Origin: Streptomyces ruber
Lineage (GTDB): Bacteria; Actinomycetota; Actinomycetes; Streptomycetales; Streptomycetaceae
NCBI RefSeq assembly: GCF_014648075.1
Contig: NZ_BMQK01000007.1
Span: 62,001-126,000, forward strand
Direction: 5' to 3'
DNA: 64,000 bases
This document shows positions 8,953 through 15,589 of this stretch, piece by piece (within the stretch, counting starts at the first letter, position 1; every line of letters starts with the position of its first letter). Made by a program: the position numbers and the translations under genes. The notes below the pieces were generated by a model that did no database searches, was not told the origin of the DNA, and worked only from the letters and a program-made list of their open reading frames with translations.

Positions 8953-8970
8953 ACCGCGTACGTACGCGGT
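8953..8970. promoter_or_regulatory. 18-bp perfect palindrome, candidate GntR operator
   Basis: ACCGCGTACGTACGCGGT is a perfect 18-bp palindrome in the divergent interval between the GntR gene and cassette A. Its position (52 bp before the GntR ATG, 132 bp before the first small ORF) suits an operator. I found no equally good palindrome in copies B and C, so a shared regulator is not demonstrated. Confidence 0.45.
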
Positions 8971-9021
8971 CGTTGTAGTGGGTCGCGGTGGTACGCAGTT
9001 GTCGGTATGGTCGCTTACGAC

Positions 9022-9084
9022 AAAGCCCCGGCGAGGCGGTCCAGGCCTCCCGGGGCACGGCCAACGCTTCGAAGGAGCGTCGAC
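9022..9084 (+). promoter_or_regulatory. structured mRNA leader, copy A (two conserved hairpins)
   Basis: Hairpin 1: GCCCCGG (9025-9031), bulged C (9032), GAGGC (9033-9037), 7-nt loop, GCCTC (9045-9049), CCGGGGC (9050-9056). Hairpin 2: ACGCT (9064-9068), 7-nt loop, AGCGT (9076-9080), with the ribosome site AAGGAG inside its loop and 3' arm. GTCGAC then abuts the GTG. Copies B (14736-14795) and C (minus, 28248-28309) have the same order, the same bulge and a different but still paired inner stem. There is no U-tract, so a simple terminator is unlikely. Confidence 0.65.
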
Positions 9085-9408
9085 GTGCGCAACCTTATCC
9101 GCCGAACCGCCCACAGGCTGAGCCTCGTGCTCGCCCCGGGAGCCGGGAGGCACCGCGCGGGCGCCCGGCAGCCGCACCCCCTGCCCTCCGCCCCCGCACA
9201 GCATTCACCCCTCCCCGCCCACCGCTCCCCCCACGGCCTCGACCACCCCCTCGACGGCACCGAAAGCCGACTCGTCCGCCCCTACCTCGCCGCCCACGAA
9301 CAGGAGTGCGCCCGGCAGCGGCGCCGCCGTGTCGCCCTCGTGCTCGCCGCCGACTTCGGGATCGACCTCGACCGTCATCTGGTCGGTATGGGCGAGGCGG
9401 CCGCGTAA
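9085..9408 (+). CDS. small conserved protein, cassette gene 1, copy A
   Basis: A 107-residue protein of unknown function. It has a basic N-terminus with a short amphipathic or hydrophobic stretch (RTAHRLSLVLAPG), a Pro/His-rich middle, and the characteristic C-terminal segment RLVRPYLAAHEQE followed by a run of arginines and FGIDLDRHLVG. The paralog at 14796-15125 is closely similar over its whole length, and the product at 28014-28247 shares the GRHRAG and VVRPY elements. The GTG has a GGAG site held in the leader hairpin. It overlaps cassette gene 2 by one base. I recognise the V-R-P-Y type as recurrent in Streptomyces next to small regulators, but know no function. Confidence 0.72.
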   Translation: MRNLIRRTAHRLSLVLAPGAGRHRAGARQPHPLPSAPAQHSPLPAHRSPHGLDHPLDGTESRLVRPYLAAHEQECARQRRRRVALVLAADFGIDLDRHLVGMGEAAA

Positions 9409-9704
9409 TGGACGCCACGCTCCGCCTCCTGCCCTGGAGCTCCCCCGAGGGCAAACCCTGCTACCTCTCCACCGACCGTGACGGCGGGTACCTCTCCCGT
9501 CTCGCCGACGCGACAGAGGCCCGGCAGCTGACAGCAGGTGTGGAAGCCCTCGGGCGCGCCCGCCAGGTGCTGGACGACCCCATGTCCCCGTACGCCGAAT
9601 TGCAGTACACGGCGATCCGGCTCAGCGAATGCCTCGCCGACGTCCTGCGCGTCGCAGACTCCCGCGGGCTGCGCCTTCCTGCTCCGCCGGGCGCGGAGAG
9701 CTGA
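9408..9704 (+). CDS. small conserved protein, cassette gene 2, copy A
   Basis: A 98-residue acidic soluble protein with no recognisable domain. Readable features are a start of the form MDATLRLLPW, then SPEGKPCYLSTDRDGGYLSR, a helix-forming middle (ADATEARQL...VLGRA type) and a conserved YAELQYTAIRLSECLADVL helix near the end. Its paralog at 15125-15463 is about as similar as the copies of gene 1. The ATG shares its A with the last base of the gene 1 stop (TAATG), so the two are translated in tandem. The third cassette has an unrelated Cys-rich gene in this slot. Function unknown. Confidence 0.72.
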   Translation: MDATLRLLPWSSPEGKPCYLSTDRDGGYLSRLADATEARQLTAGVEALGRARQVLDDPMSPYAELQYTAIRLSECLADVLRVADSRGLRLPAPPGAES

Positions 9705-9738
9705 TCGCCCGACCGCGACTGCGTGTGGTGGGTGAGCC

Positions 9739-10215
9739 TCAGATGCTGGTGCGGCCTGCTTCCGGCGTGGGGCTCGACAGGTGCGCGTTCTCCTGATGGT
9801 GGGCGGTGAGCTTCACGCTGCTGAGGCGCCAGCCGTCCGCCGTCCGGATCGCTTCGTTGTCGTAGAAGCCGACGACCAGCCAGCGATCGGCACCCCTGTC
9901 CGCCAGGCCGTCCGGGACCCAGTGCTCGGCGCGAACGTGCGCGTGGATCGTCGCGCGGTCGGTGTCGATGTCGATGACGTGGCCGGTGATGGAGTGGTGG
10001 GTGGCCTTGAAAGACGCGAAGGCTCCGCGGAGCACCGGCAGGTACTCGGCGAGCGGTACAGTCATCGGTGGCAGGCCGATGACTGACGCGAAGTCCAGCG
10101 TCACGGGGTCCGCGTAGACCTGGTGGGGGAGTGCGGTGAACTCCCGCAGGTCCGCGATGTCGGCGTACAGGCCCATCAGTTCGATCAGCTCGGCCCGGTC
10201 GGTGGATGTGGTCAT
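9739..10215 (-). CDS. SnoaL/NTF2-like fold protein
   Basis: A 158-residue alpha+beta-barrel protein of the SnoaL-like/NTF2 superfamily: N-terminal helices (AELIELMGLYADIADLREF), a strand region with ATHHSITGHVIDID, and AHVRAEHWVPDG followed by VVGFYDNEAIRTADGWRLSSVKL, the usual core. Family members act as small cyclases, isomerases or hydroxylase partners, or have no catalytic role; nothing here fixes the substrate. The ATG at 10215 has GAAGGA nine bases upstream and was preferred over the upstream ATG at 10272, which overlaps the SDR stop. It follows two SDR genes on the same strand, 53 bp after the second, and probably shares their TetR-controlled transcript. Confidence 0.75.
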   Translation of the reverse strand: MTTSTDRAELIELMGLYADIADLREFTALPHQVYADPVTLDFASVIGLPPMTVPLAEYLPVLRGAFASFKATHHSITGHVIDIDTDRATIHAHVRAEHWVPDGLADRGADRWLVVGFYDNEAIRTADGWRLSSVKLTAHHQENAHLSSPTPEAGRTSI

Positions 10216-10268
10216 GGGAGATCCTTCGCGGCGGATTGTCGGTGTCGGGTCTGCGTGCATACGTGCGT

Positions 10269-11126
10269 TCATTTACGGGACCTGTGGCTTACCGCGAGAA
10301 TCCTGTCCATCAGCCGGTCGGGCAGATGGCGGGCGAGCGGAATGACGAACGCGGCGTCCTTGCCGAGCGTGTATCGGGTGCGCGGGCGGGCCGTGGTGGT
10401 CACTTCGGCGATTTTCTCTCCGGCCTTCTCGGCCGTTACGGCGCGTTCGAGGAACGCCGTGTTCGTGGCCACTGTCGTTTCGATGAGATCGCTGTAGAGG
10501 CGCTGGTGCTCGGTGCTCATTCCGGCGGCCAGTTCGAGCGAGATGCCTCCGCTGTGGGCGGCCATGTCCGTCTTGACGCCGCCGGGCTGGACGACCACCA
10601 CCTGGATGCCCTGCCGGGTGACCTCTCTGCGCAGTGAGTCGCTGGCTGCTTCGAGTGCGGACTTCGTTCCCGCGTACGCACCGAAGAGGGGAAGCGCGGC
10701 TTCCCCTCCCACCGAACTGATGTTGACGATCCTGCCTCGGCTCTGTCGCAGGGACGGCAGGAGCCTCTGGATGACGGCGATGTGCCCGAACAGGTTGGTC
10801 TCGAACTGCTCGCGCCACAGGGGCAGGGGAAGGACCTCGACGGGTGCGTTGATCTCGATGCCGGCGTTGTTGACCAGAGCACGCAGCGGTCGTCGCTCGC
10901 GGTCGTCGGTGATCCGCTGAGCGAGGGCTTCGACGTGCTCGGGCACGGTGATGTCGAGGGTGACCGGGTCGATGTTCTCGGTCCGGATGGCATCGGCCTC
11001 GCTGTCGGTGCGTACTCCGGCCAGGACGTGATATCCCATCGAGGCGAGCTTGAGGGCCGTCGCGGCCCCGATGCCTGTCGAGGCCCCGGAGACGACGATG
11101 AGCTCGTTCTTCTGCGCGGGGGGCAC
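10269..11126 (-). CDS. short-chain dehydrogenase/reductase
   Basis: A 285-residue classical SDR. The Rossmann motif is SGASTGIGAA near residue 13. NNAG is near residue 88, the catalytic Ser lies in IVNISSVGG and the catalytic pair in Y-A-G-T-K. The 3' part includes QPGGVKTDM. It should be an NAD(P)H-dependent oxidoreductase of the FabG-like or 17-beta-HSD-like type; the substrate is not deducible. The GTG at 11126 is preceded by AAAGGA. The gene lies 14 bp after the other SDR and before the SnoaL-like gene, making a three-gene minus-strand unit divergent from TetR. Confidence 0.85.
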   Translation of the reverse strand: MPPAQKNELIVVSGASTGIGAATALKLASMGYHVLAGVRTDSEADAIRTENIDPVTLDITVPEHVEALAQRITDDRERRPLRALVNNAGIEINAPVEVLPLPLWREQFETNLFGHIAVIQRLLPSLRQSRGRIVNISSVGGEAALPLFGAYAGTKSALEAASDSLRREVTRQGIQVVVVQPGGVKTDMAAHSGGISLELAAGMSTEHQRLYSDLIETTVATNTAFLERAVTAEKAGEKIAEVTTTARPRTRYTLGKDAAFVIPLARHLPDRLMDRILAVSHRSRK

Positions 11127-11140
11127 AGTCGGCGGTCCTT

Positions 11141-12040
11141 TCAGGAGACGTTCGCGGCGTGGAAGGGGAAGGTGACGCCGGTCAGGTCTTCCGAGACCGT
11201 CCACAATCGGCGTGCCGTGCGGGTATCGCGTGCCCTGGCCGCGCGTCCGACCAGTTTCGGTGCGCCGCGCATGCCCCAGAGTCGTCCCGGCCCCGCGTAA
11301 CTGCCGCCGGGTATGTCCGCGGTGGCGGCGTACAGGGTGGGAAGGGCCCCGTCCTCCGCGCTCTGCGCGACGAGGCCCGTGAGGAACTTCTCGACGCGGA
11401 ATCCCAGGGACGGCTTCTCTTCCGCCCTCATCAGGCTGGTGGCCGAGATTCCTGGATGCGCGGCTGTCGAAACGACGTCTGATCCTGCGGCGGTGAGTCG
11501 CCGCTGGAGTTCGGCGGCGAAAAGCAGATTGGCGAGCTTGGACTGCGTGTAGGCGGTGTTGGGCCGGTAGGGCTTGCGTTCCCATTGCAGGTCGGAGAAG
11601 TCGATGGTGCCGATGCGGTGTCCGAGGGAGGCCACGGTGACGACCCGCTCCCTGATGCGCGGCAGGAGCAGGTTCGTGAGTGCGAAATGGCCCAGGTGAT
11701 TGGTGCCGAACTGCAGTTCGAAACCATCGGCGGTCCGGGCCAGTGGTCCGAGGGACAGGCCGGCGTTGTTGATCAGTAGGTCGATGGGGCCGGGGAAGTC
11801 GTGGGCGAAGGCGCGGATCGAGGAGAGGTCGGCGAGGTCGAGCGCTCGGACCTCGACCTCGCCCTTCATCGTCGCGGCGGCGGCCTCGCCCTTGGCCGGG
11901 TCGCGTACGGCCAGGACGACCCGCGCGCCCCGCTCGGCGAACACACGGGCGGTGACGCGGCCGATTCCGCTGTTCGCGCCGGTGACGACGACGGTTCGGT
12001 TCGCCATGTGCGGGATGCCCGCGGCGGGAGAACGAAGCAT
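11141..12040 (-). CDS. short-chain dehydrogenase/reductase of the retinol dehydrogenase-like type
   Basis: A 299-residue SDR with TGANSGIGRVTA near residue 20, NNAG near residue 90, and Y-T-Q-S-K as the catalytic Tyr/Lys pair. The FGTNHLGHFALTNLLLP signature is typical of the retinol-dehydrogenase/WW-oxidoreductase-like group; the substrate is unknown. A near-consensus promoter (TTGACT-17-TACTCT) places the transcription start at or next to the ATG at 12040, and no ribosome site precedes that ATG, so the transcript is probably leaderless. A second in-frame ATG at 12007 would remove 11 residues. It heads the SDR-SDR-SnoaL unit and is divergent from the TetR gene. Confidence 0.85.
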   Translation of the reverse strand: MLRSPAAGIPHMANRTVVVTGANSGIGRVTARVFAERGARVVLAVRDPAKGEAAAATMKGEVEVRALDLADLSSIRAFAHDFPGPIDLLINNAGLSLGPLARTADGFELQFGTNHLGHFALTNLLLPRIRERVVTVASLGHRIGTIDFSDLQWERKPYRPNTAYTQSKLANLLFAAELQRRLTAAGSDVVSTAAHPGISATSLMRAEEKPSLGFRVEKFLTGLVAQSAEDGALPTLYAATADIPGGSYAGPGRLWGMRGAPKLVGRAARARDTRTARRLWTVSEDLTGVTFPFHAANVS

Positions 12041-12046
12041 GGGTGA

Positions 12047-12075
12047 AGAGTAGTCACTGACAACATTGTAGTCAA
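12047..12075 (-). promoter_or_regulatory. sigma70-type promoter for the SDR unit (leaderless)
   Basis: On the minus strand, -35 TTGACT (12075-12070) and -10 TACTCT (12052-12047) are separated by 17 bp. The expected start point is seven bases beyond the -10 box, at the A of the SDR ATG (12040). Confidence 0.6.
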
Positions 12076-12085
12076 CGTAAACATT
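12051..12085. promoter_or_regulatory. two 17-bp direct repeats, candidate TetR operator
   Basis: TAGTCACTGACAACATT (12051-12067) and TAGTCAACGTAAACATT (12069-12085) match at 12-13 of 17 positions and start 18 bp apart. They lie over the -10/spacer and -35 parts of the SDR promoter and just upstream of the divergent TetR gene. Binding by that TetR protein is an inference from position. Confidence 0.5.
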
Positions 12086-12106
12086 GGCGTGAGTAGGCTG
12101 GGACCC

Positions 12107-12754
12107 ATGCCTGAACTCGCTGAGCAGCGGCCCTACCACCACGGGGACCTCCGCAGTGAACTCCTCCGTGCCGCCGAGCGCAGACTGCAGACACACGGGG
12201 CCGATCAACTGTCACTGCGAGACCTGGCGCGAGAGGTCGGCGTCAGTCACGCCGCGCCGCGACGGCACTTCGCGGACCGTCGCGCGCTGCTCAGCGCTCT
12301 CGCGGAGTCGGGGTTCCTCCGCCTGGGCGCGGCACTGCGCGCCGCCGTGGCAGAGGCCGGCGATGGCAGCGATCTCGCCGCACGCCTGCGCGCCGCCGTG
12401 ACGGCCTATGCCCGCTTCGCGACGGAGAACGCCGCACTGAACGACCTGATGAACTCGAGCAAGCACCACCCGGGCGCGCCCTCGGTCACGGAGGCCGCCG
12501 CAGCCGCGTTCGGCCAGATCATCGAACTGATGGAGGAGGGGCAGGCCCAGGGAATGCTGGCGGAGGGGGACTGCGAGGACGTGGGACTCATCCTCTACGC
12601 CACCGCCCTGGGCATCACGGCCATGGTCAACAGCGGGTTGGTCGGCCCGGAGCGGCTTGACGGGCTCGTCCAGGACGCGGTGTCACAGTTCCTGCGCGGA
12701 GCCGCCCCCGTGCGCCACGGCGAAGACCACGCGGCTGCCGACACCTCTGACTGA
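12107..12754 (+). CDS. TetR/AcrR-family transcriptional regulator
   Basis: A 215-residue TetR-family repressor. The N-terminal helix-turn-helix is clear (LRAAERRLQTHGADQLSLRD, then VGVSHAAPRRHFADRRALL). The C-terminal ligand domain resembles the WHG-type TetR_C group (YARFATENAALNDLM...). The ATG at 12107 was chosen over a GTG at 12089 in frame. It is divergent from the SDR-SDR-SnoaL unit across a 66-bp gap with paired direct repeats, the normal arrangement for a local repressor that also controls itself. The inducer is unknown, but probably a small molecule handled by the neighbouring oxidoreductases. Confidence 0.87.
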   Translation: MPELAEQRPYHHGDLRSELLRAAERRLQTHGADQLSLRDLAREVGVSHAAPRRHFADRRALLSALAESGFLRLGAALRAAVAEAGDGSDLAARLRAAVTAYARFATENAALNDLMNSSKHHPGAPSVTEAAAAAFGQIIELMEEGQAQGMLAEGDCEDVGLILYATALGITAMVNSGLVGPERLDGLVQDAVSQFLRGAAPVRHGEDHAAADTSD

Positions 12755-12831
12755 TCGTTTCAGTGTCACTGTTCACCAGGTGTCCTCGGTGCCGAGCCGG
12801 GCCGTCGCGGCGCATGTGACACAGTCTCCGC

Positions 12832-13374
12832 ATGGTGTGGAACGGCGAGGACTACCAGGCCCGGTTCGACCGCATCGCCGCCGAGGGCGGGGACGTGCAC
12901 GGTGAGGCCGCGCTGGTGCGCTCCTTCCGGCCCGCCACCGTCCTCGACGCGGGGTGCGGGACCGGCCGGGTCGCGATCGAGCTGGCCCGGCACGGGATCG
13001 CCGTGGTGGGGGTGGACGTCGACGGGTCGATGCTCGACACCGCCCGGCGCCTGGCCCCCGGCATCCCCTGGCACCGTCGCGACCTGGTCGGCCTCGATCT
13101 GGGAATGTCGTTCGACGTCGTGGTGATGGCGGGCAACGTCCCCCTGTTCACCCCGCCGGGCACGGAACCGGACCTCGTGGCGGGAGTGGCGAAGCACGTC
13201 CGGCCGGGAGGCCGGCTCGTGGCGGGCTTCTCCCTGGACCGTGGATACGCGCTGGACGACTACGACGCGCAGTGCGGTGCGGCGGGGCTCGTCCCCGAGG
13301 CCAGGTTCGCGACCTGGTCCCGGGAGTCCTACGCGGGCGGTGAGTACGCCGTGTCCGTACACCGCAGGCCCTGA
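12832..13374 (+). CDS. class I SAM-dependent methyltransferase
   Basis: A 180-residue protein with the SAM-binding motif I VLDAGCGTGRVAIELA near residue 37, the acidic end of strand 2 in VVGVDVDGSML, motif IV FDVVVMAGNV and a post-motif HVRPGGRLVAGFS. This is a bare Rossmann-like methyltransferase without a recognisable substrate domain; the acceptor is unknown. It sits 77 bp after TetR on the same strand and ends four bases from the convergent Vgb-like gene. It could be part of the TetR-controlled set, but separate transcription is equally possible. Confidence 0.82.
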   Translation: MVWNGEDYQARFDRIAAEGGDVHGEAALVRSFRPATVLDAGCGTGRVAIELARHGIAVVGVDVDGSMLDTARRLAPGIPWHRRDLVGLDLGMSFDVVVMAGNVPLFTPPGTEPDLVAGVAKHVRPGGRLVAGFSLDRGYALDDYDAQCGAAGLVPEARFATWSRESYAGGEYAVSVHRRP

Positions 13375-13378
13375 GGGC

Positions 13379-14269
13379 CTACGAGACTCGCGCTACCGCT
13401 CCCACCTCCAGCGCGGCGTGGACAGCGCCGTCCGGGCCCACGGTGATGCCGTGCGGTTCGGACGACGGGGTCGGCAGGTCGTACTCGGTGACGTCGCCGT
13501 TCACGGTGATGCGACCGATGCGGTTGGCTCCCCACTCGGTGAACCAGCAGTTCCCGGGCCCGGTCGCGACGACGGCGTGGGGCTTGGCCGTGCGGTCGGG
13601 GAGCGGGAACTCCTCGACCGCGCCGTCCACCGAGATCCTGCCGACCTGCCCCGCCGCGATCTCGACGAACCACAGGGCGGTGCCGTCGCTGGTGATGCCC
13701 ACGGGGGCGGCGCCGGGGGTGGGCAGCGGGTACAGGGCGGTGTCACCGTCGACGGTCATGCGGCCGATCGCGTTCGCCTGGTTGAGGGTGAACCACAGGG
13801 CGCCGTCGGGGCCCGTGACGATCGCCGAGGGGAAGGCGCCCGTGACGGGCAGCTCGAACTCGGTGATCTCCCCCTCGCCGGTGACGCGGCCGATCCGGTC
13901 GGTGTTCATCTCGGTGAACCACACCGCACCGTCCGGACCGGCGGTGATGCCGTAGGGGCCGCTGCCGGGCGTCGGGACGTCGAAGGCCGCCGCCTCGCCC
14001 GCCGTGGTGATCCGGCCGATCCGGTGGTCCTGGTACCGGGTGAACCACAGGGCCCCGTCCGGCCCGGGGGTGATGACCGTGGGCCCGCACGTGGGCGCGT
14101 CCAGCGGGTACTCCGTGACCTCGCCGTCCAGGGTGAGGCGTGCGATACGGCCACTGTGCACCAGGGTGATCCACAGGGCGCCGTCGGGGCCGGTCGCGAT
14201 GCCGTACGGTCCGGCGCCGTCGTCCGCCACGGCGATCTCCGTGACGACCGGCACCTCGGAATGCTGCAC
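13379..14269 (-). CDS. virginiamycin B lyase-like seven-bladed beta-propeller
   Basis: The 296-residue protein is built from repeated 42-43-residue blades with the signature GPYGI(T/A)xGPDGA(L/V)W(F/I)T and GRI(A/G)R(L/I)T, about seven in total, matching the Vgb family. True Vgb linearises type B streptogramins by an Mg2+-dependent eliminative ring opening; a catalytic-type His is present near the C-terminus (PHGITVGPDGAVH), but I cannot map the acidic ligands with confidence. Many Streptomyces paralogs are not proven resistance enzymes, so streptogramin inactivation is only a possibility. No signal peptide is seen. It is convergent with the methyltransferase gene. Confidence 0.78.
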   Translation of the reverse strand: MQHSEVPVVTEIAVADDGAGPYGIATGPDGALWITLVHSGRIARLTLDGEVTEYPLDAPTCGPTVITPGPDGALWFTRYQDHRIGRITTAGEAAAFDVPTPGSGPYGITAGPDGAVWFTEMNTDRIGRVTGEGEITEFELPVTGAFPSAIVTGPDGALWFTLNQANAIGRMTVDGDTALYPLPTPGAAPVGITSDGTALWFVEIAAGQVGRISVDGAVEEFPLPDRTAKPHAVVATGPGNCWFTEWGANRIGRITVNGDVTEYDLPTPSSEPHGITVGPDGAVHAALEVGAVARVS

Positions 14270-14342
14270 GGCGACTCCTTGGGTGGGAGGGGGCGGTCAC
14301 CGCACCCTGCCGCGAAGGAGCAGCGAGGACAACTGCTTTTCG

Positions 14343-14639
14343 TCAGTCGGCGGTCTCGTCCTTCTCGCGCGCGTCGGCCGGCAGTTGCTCCACGACGAAC
14401 GAACCCTTGCCCCTCACGGTGGCGATGAGTCCTCGCTCGCGGAGCTCCTGGGCGGTACGCCGTGCGGTGAGCCGGGCTACCCCGTACTCGTCGGCCAGGT
14501 GGTTCTCCGAGGGAATTGGCCTGTCCGGTGAGAGCTGGCCGGTCTTGATCTTCGCGGCGATTATGTCGGCGAGCTGAACGTAGAGCGGTCGCGCGCTCAT
14601 TGGGTCCAAGGCTGCCTTGTTGCCCGCTGTGTCGCTCAT
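14343..14639 (-). CDS. minimal GntR-family DNA-binding protein, cassette copy B
   Basis: A 98-residue protein made of a GntR winged helix (PLYVQLADIIAAKIKTGQL, IPSENHLADEYGVARLTARR, LIATVRGKGSFV) with a short charged tail and no effector domain. An internal ATG at 14600 would give an 85-residue protein that starts right at the domain and fits the length of copies A and C better. It is divergent from the small-ORF pair 14796-15463, like copy A. It is clearly less similar to copy A's GntR than the partner small ORFs are to each other. Confidence 0.82.
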   Translation of the reverse strand: MSDTAGNKAALDPMSARPLYVQLADIIAAKIKTGQLSPDRPIPSENHLADEYGVARLTARRTAQELRERGLIATVRGKGSFVVEQLPADAREKDETAD

Positions 14640-14735
14640 GCGTCCGACATAGGTGTACAGAGAGTGACACGGTCGAGTGATTCCCTCTGCACTTGTATGT
14701 ACTGGGCTACAGCCCGGCGTGCGTTCGGCGTCGAC

Positions 14736-14795
14736 AAAGCCCCGGCGGCCTGGCAGGGCCCCGGGGCACGGCCAACGCTTACCAGGAGCGTCGAC
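14736..14795 (+). promoter_or_regulatory. structured mRNA leader, copy B
   Basis: Hairpin 1: GCCCCGG (14739-14745), bulged C (14746), inner stem GGCC (14747-14750)/GGCC (14757-14760), CCGGGGC (14761-14767). Hairpin 2: ACGCT (14775-14779) and AGCGT (14787-14791) enclosing AGGAG. GTCGAC abuts the ATG at 14796. The outer stem, bulge and second hairpin match copies A and C; the inner stem differs in sequence but remains paired. Confidence 0.65.
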
Positions 14796-15125
14796 ATGCG
14801 CCACCTTGTCCACCGTGCCGCCCGCCGGCTGAGCCTTACGCTCGCCCCGGGAACCGGGAAACACCACGCGGGCGCCCAGCCCCCCTGGCAGCCGCACCCC
14901 ACACCCTCCGCCGCACCGGACTCACCCCTCCCCGCCCACCGCTCTCCCCACGGCCTCGACCACCCCCTCGACGGCGCCGCATCCCGGCTCGTCCGCCCCT
15001 ACCTCGCCGCCCACGAGCAGGAGTGCGCCCGGCAGCGGCGGCGCCGTCTCGCGCTCGTGCCGGCCGCCGACTTCGGGATCGACCTCGACCGGCATCTGGT
15101 CGGTACGGGCGAGGTGGCCGCGTGA
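14796..15125 (+). CDS. small conserved protein, cassette gene 1, copy B
   Basis: A 109-residue paralog of the protein at 9085-9408. It keeps the basic N-terminal helix (MRHLVHRAARRLSLTLAPG), the Pro-rich linker, and the conserved C-terminal block RLVRPYLAAHEQE plus arginine run and FGIDLDRHLVG. The main differences lie in the linker, so the two ends are probably what matters. It starts with ATG at the same point in the leader where copy A uses GTG. The stop overlaps the ATG of gene 2 by one base (TGATG). Function unknown; no known domain seen. Confidence 0.72.
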   Translation: MRHLVHRAARRLSLTLAPGTGKHHAGAQPPWQPHPTPSAAPDSPLPAHRSPHGLDHPLDGAASRLVRPYLAAHEQECARQRRRRLALVPAADFGIDLDRHLVGTGEVAA

Positions 15126-15463
15126 TGGACGCCTCGCTCCGCCTCCTGCCCTGGACCTCCCCGGAGGGCAACCCCTGCTACCTCTCCACCGACCGTGACG
15201 GCGGGTACCTCCCCCGTTTCGCCGACGCGGCGGAAGCCCGGCAGCTCGCAGCAGGCGCGGACGTCCTCGGGCGCGCCCTGCCGGTGCTCGCCGACCCCAT
15301 GTCCCCGTACGCCGAAGTGCAGTACACGGCGATCCGGCTCGGCGAGTGCCTCGCCGACGCCCTGCGCGTCGCCGAGTCCCGCGGTCTGCGTCTCCCCGTA
15401 CGGACGACGTGGACCGCTGACCAGGGCCGTTCCGCACCGCGCGTCAATCCCGTGAGGCATTGA
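15125..15463 (+). CDS. small conserved protein, cassette gene 2, copy B
   Basis: A 112-residue paralog of the protein at 9408-9704, near identical over about the first 95 residues (MDASLRLLPW, SPEGNPCYLSTDRDGGYL, YAEVQYTAIRLGECLADAL). It carries an unrelated extension of about 15 residues where copy A has its stop, so one copy has gained or lost a stop near the end. It is coupled to gene 1. It ends 126 bp before mqnM, so this cassette forms the right edge of the accessory block inserted in the menaquinone cluster. Function unknown. Confidence 0.72.
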   Translation: MDASLRLLPWTSPEGNPCYLSTDRDGGYLPRFADAAEARQLAAGADVLGRALPVLADPMSPYAEVQYTAIRLGECLADALRVAESRGLRLPVRTTWTADQGRSAPRVNPVRH

Positions 15464-15589
15464 CCCGTTCGGGTGTGCCGTCGGACGGGGCGCTCCGTGC
15501 GTCGCGGCCGGACAGCGGGCGGCCCCCGTGCGCCCGAAGGCCCCCCACCGGTCCTGAGCCCGTCACACCGCGCCGGTAGTCTCAAGTAC

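Noticed and set aside
9025..9056. Cassette leader hairpin 1 as a plain transcription terminator
   Set aside because: It lies directly before the gene it would switch off, has no U-tract, and its structure is kept in three copies with the same distance to the start codon, so a leader role is more likely than simple termination.
10216..10272. Upstream ATG (10272) for the SnoaL-like gene
   Set aside because: It would overlap the SDR stop and lacks a ribosome site, whereas the ATG at 10215 has GAAGGA at proper distance.
13379..14269. Vgb-like protein as a definite streptogramin resistance gene
   Set aside because: Family membership is clear, but the catalytic set could not be fully verified and chromosomal Streptomyces homologs are mostly untested.
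8641..15463. Accessory block as an integrated phage, integrative plasmid or transposon
   Set aside because: No integrase, transposase, replication gene or tRNA attachment site is present; only the cassette copies bracket it.
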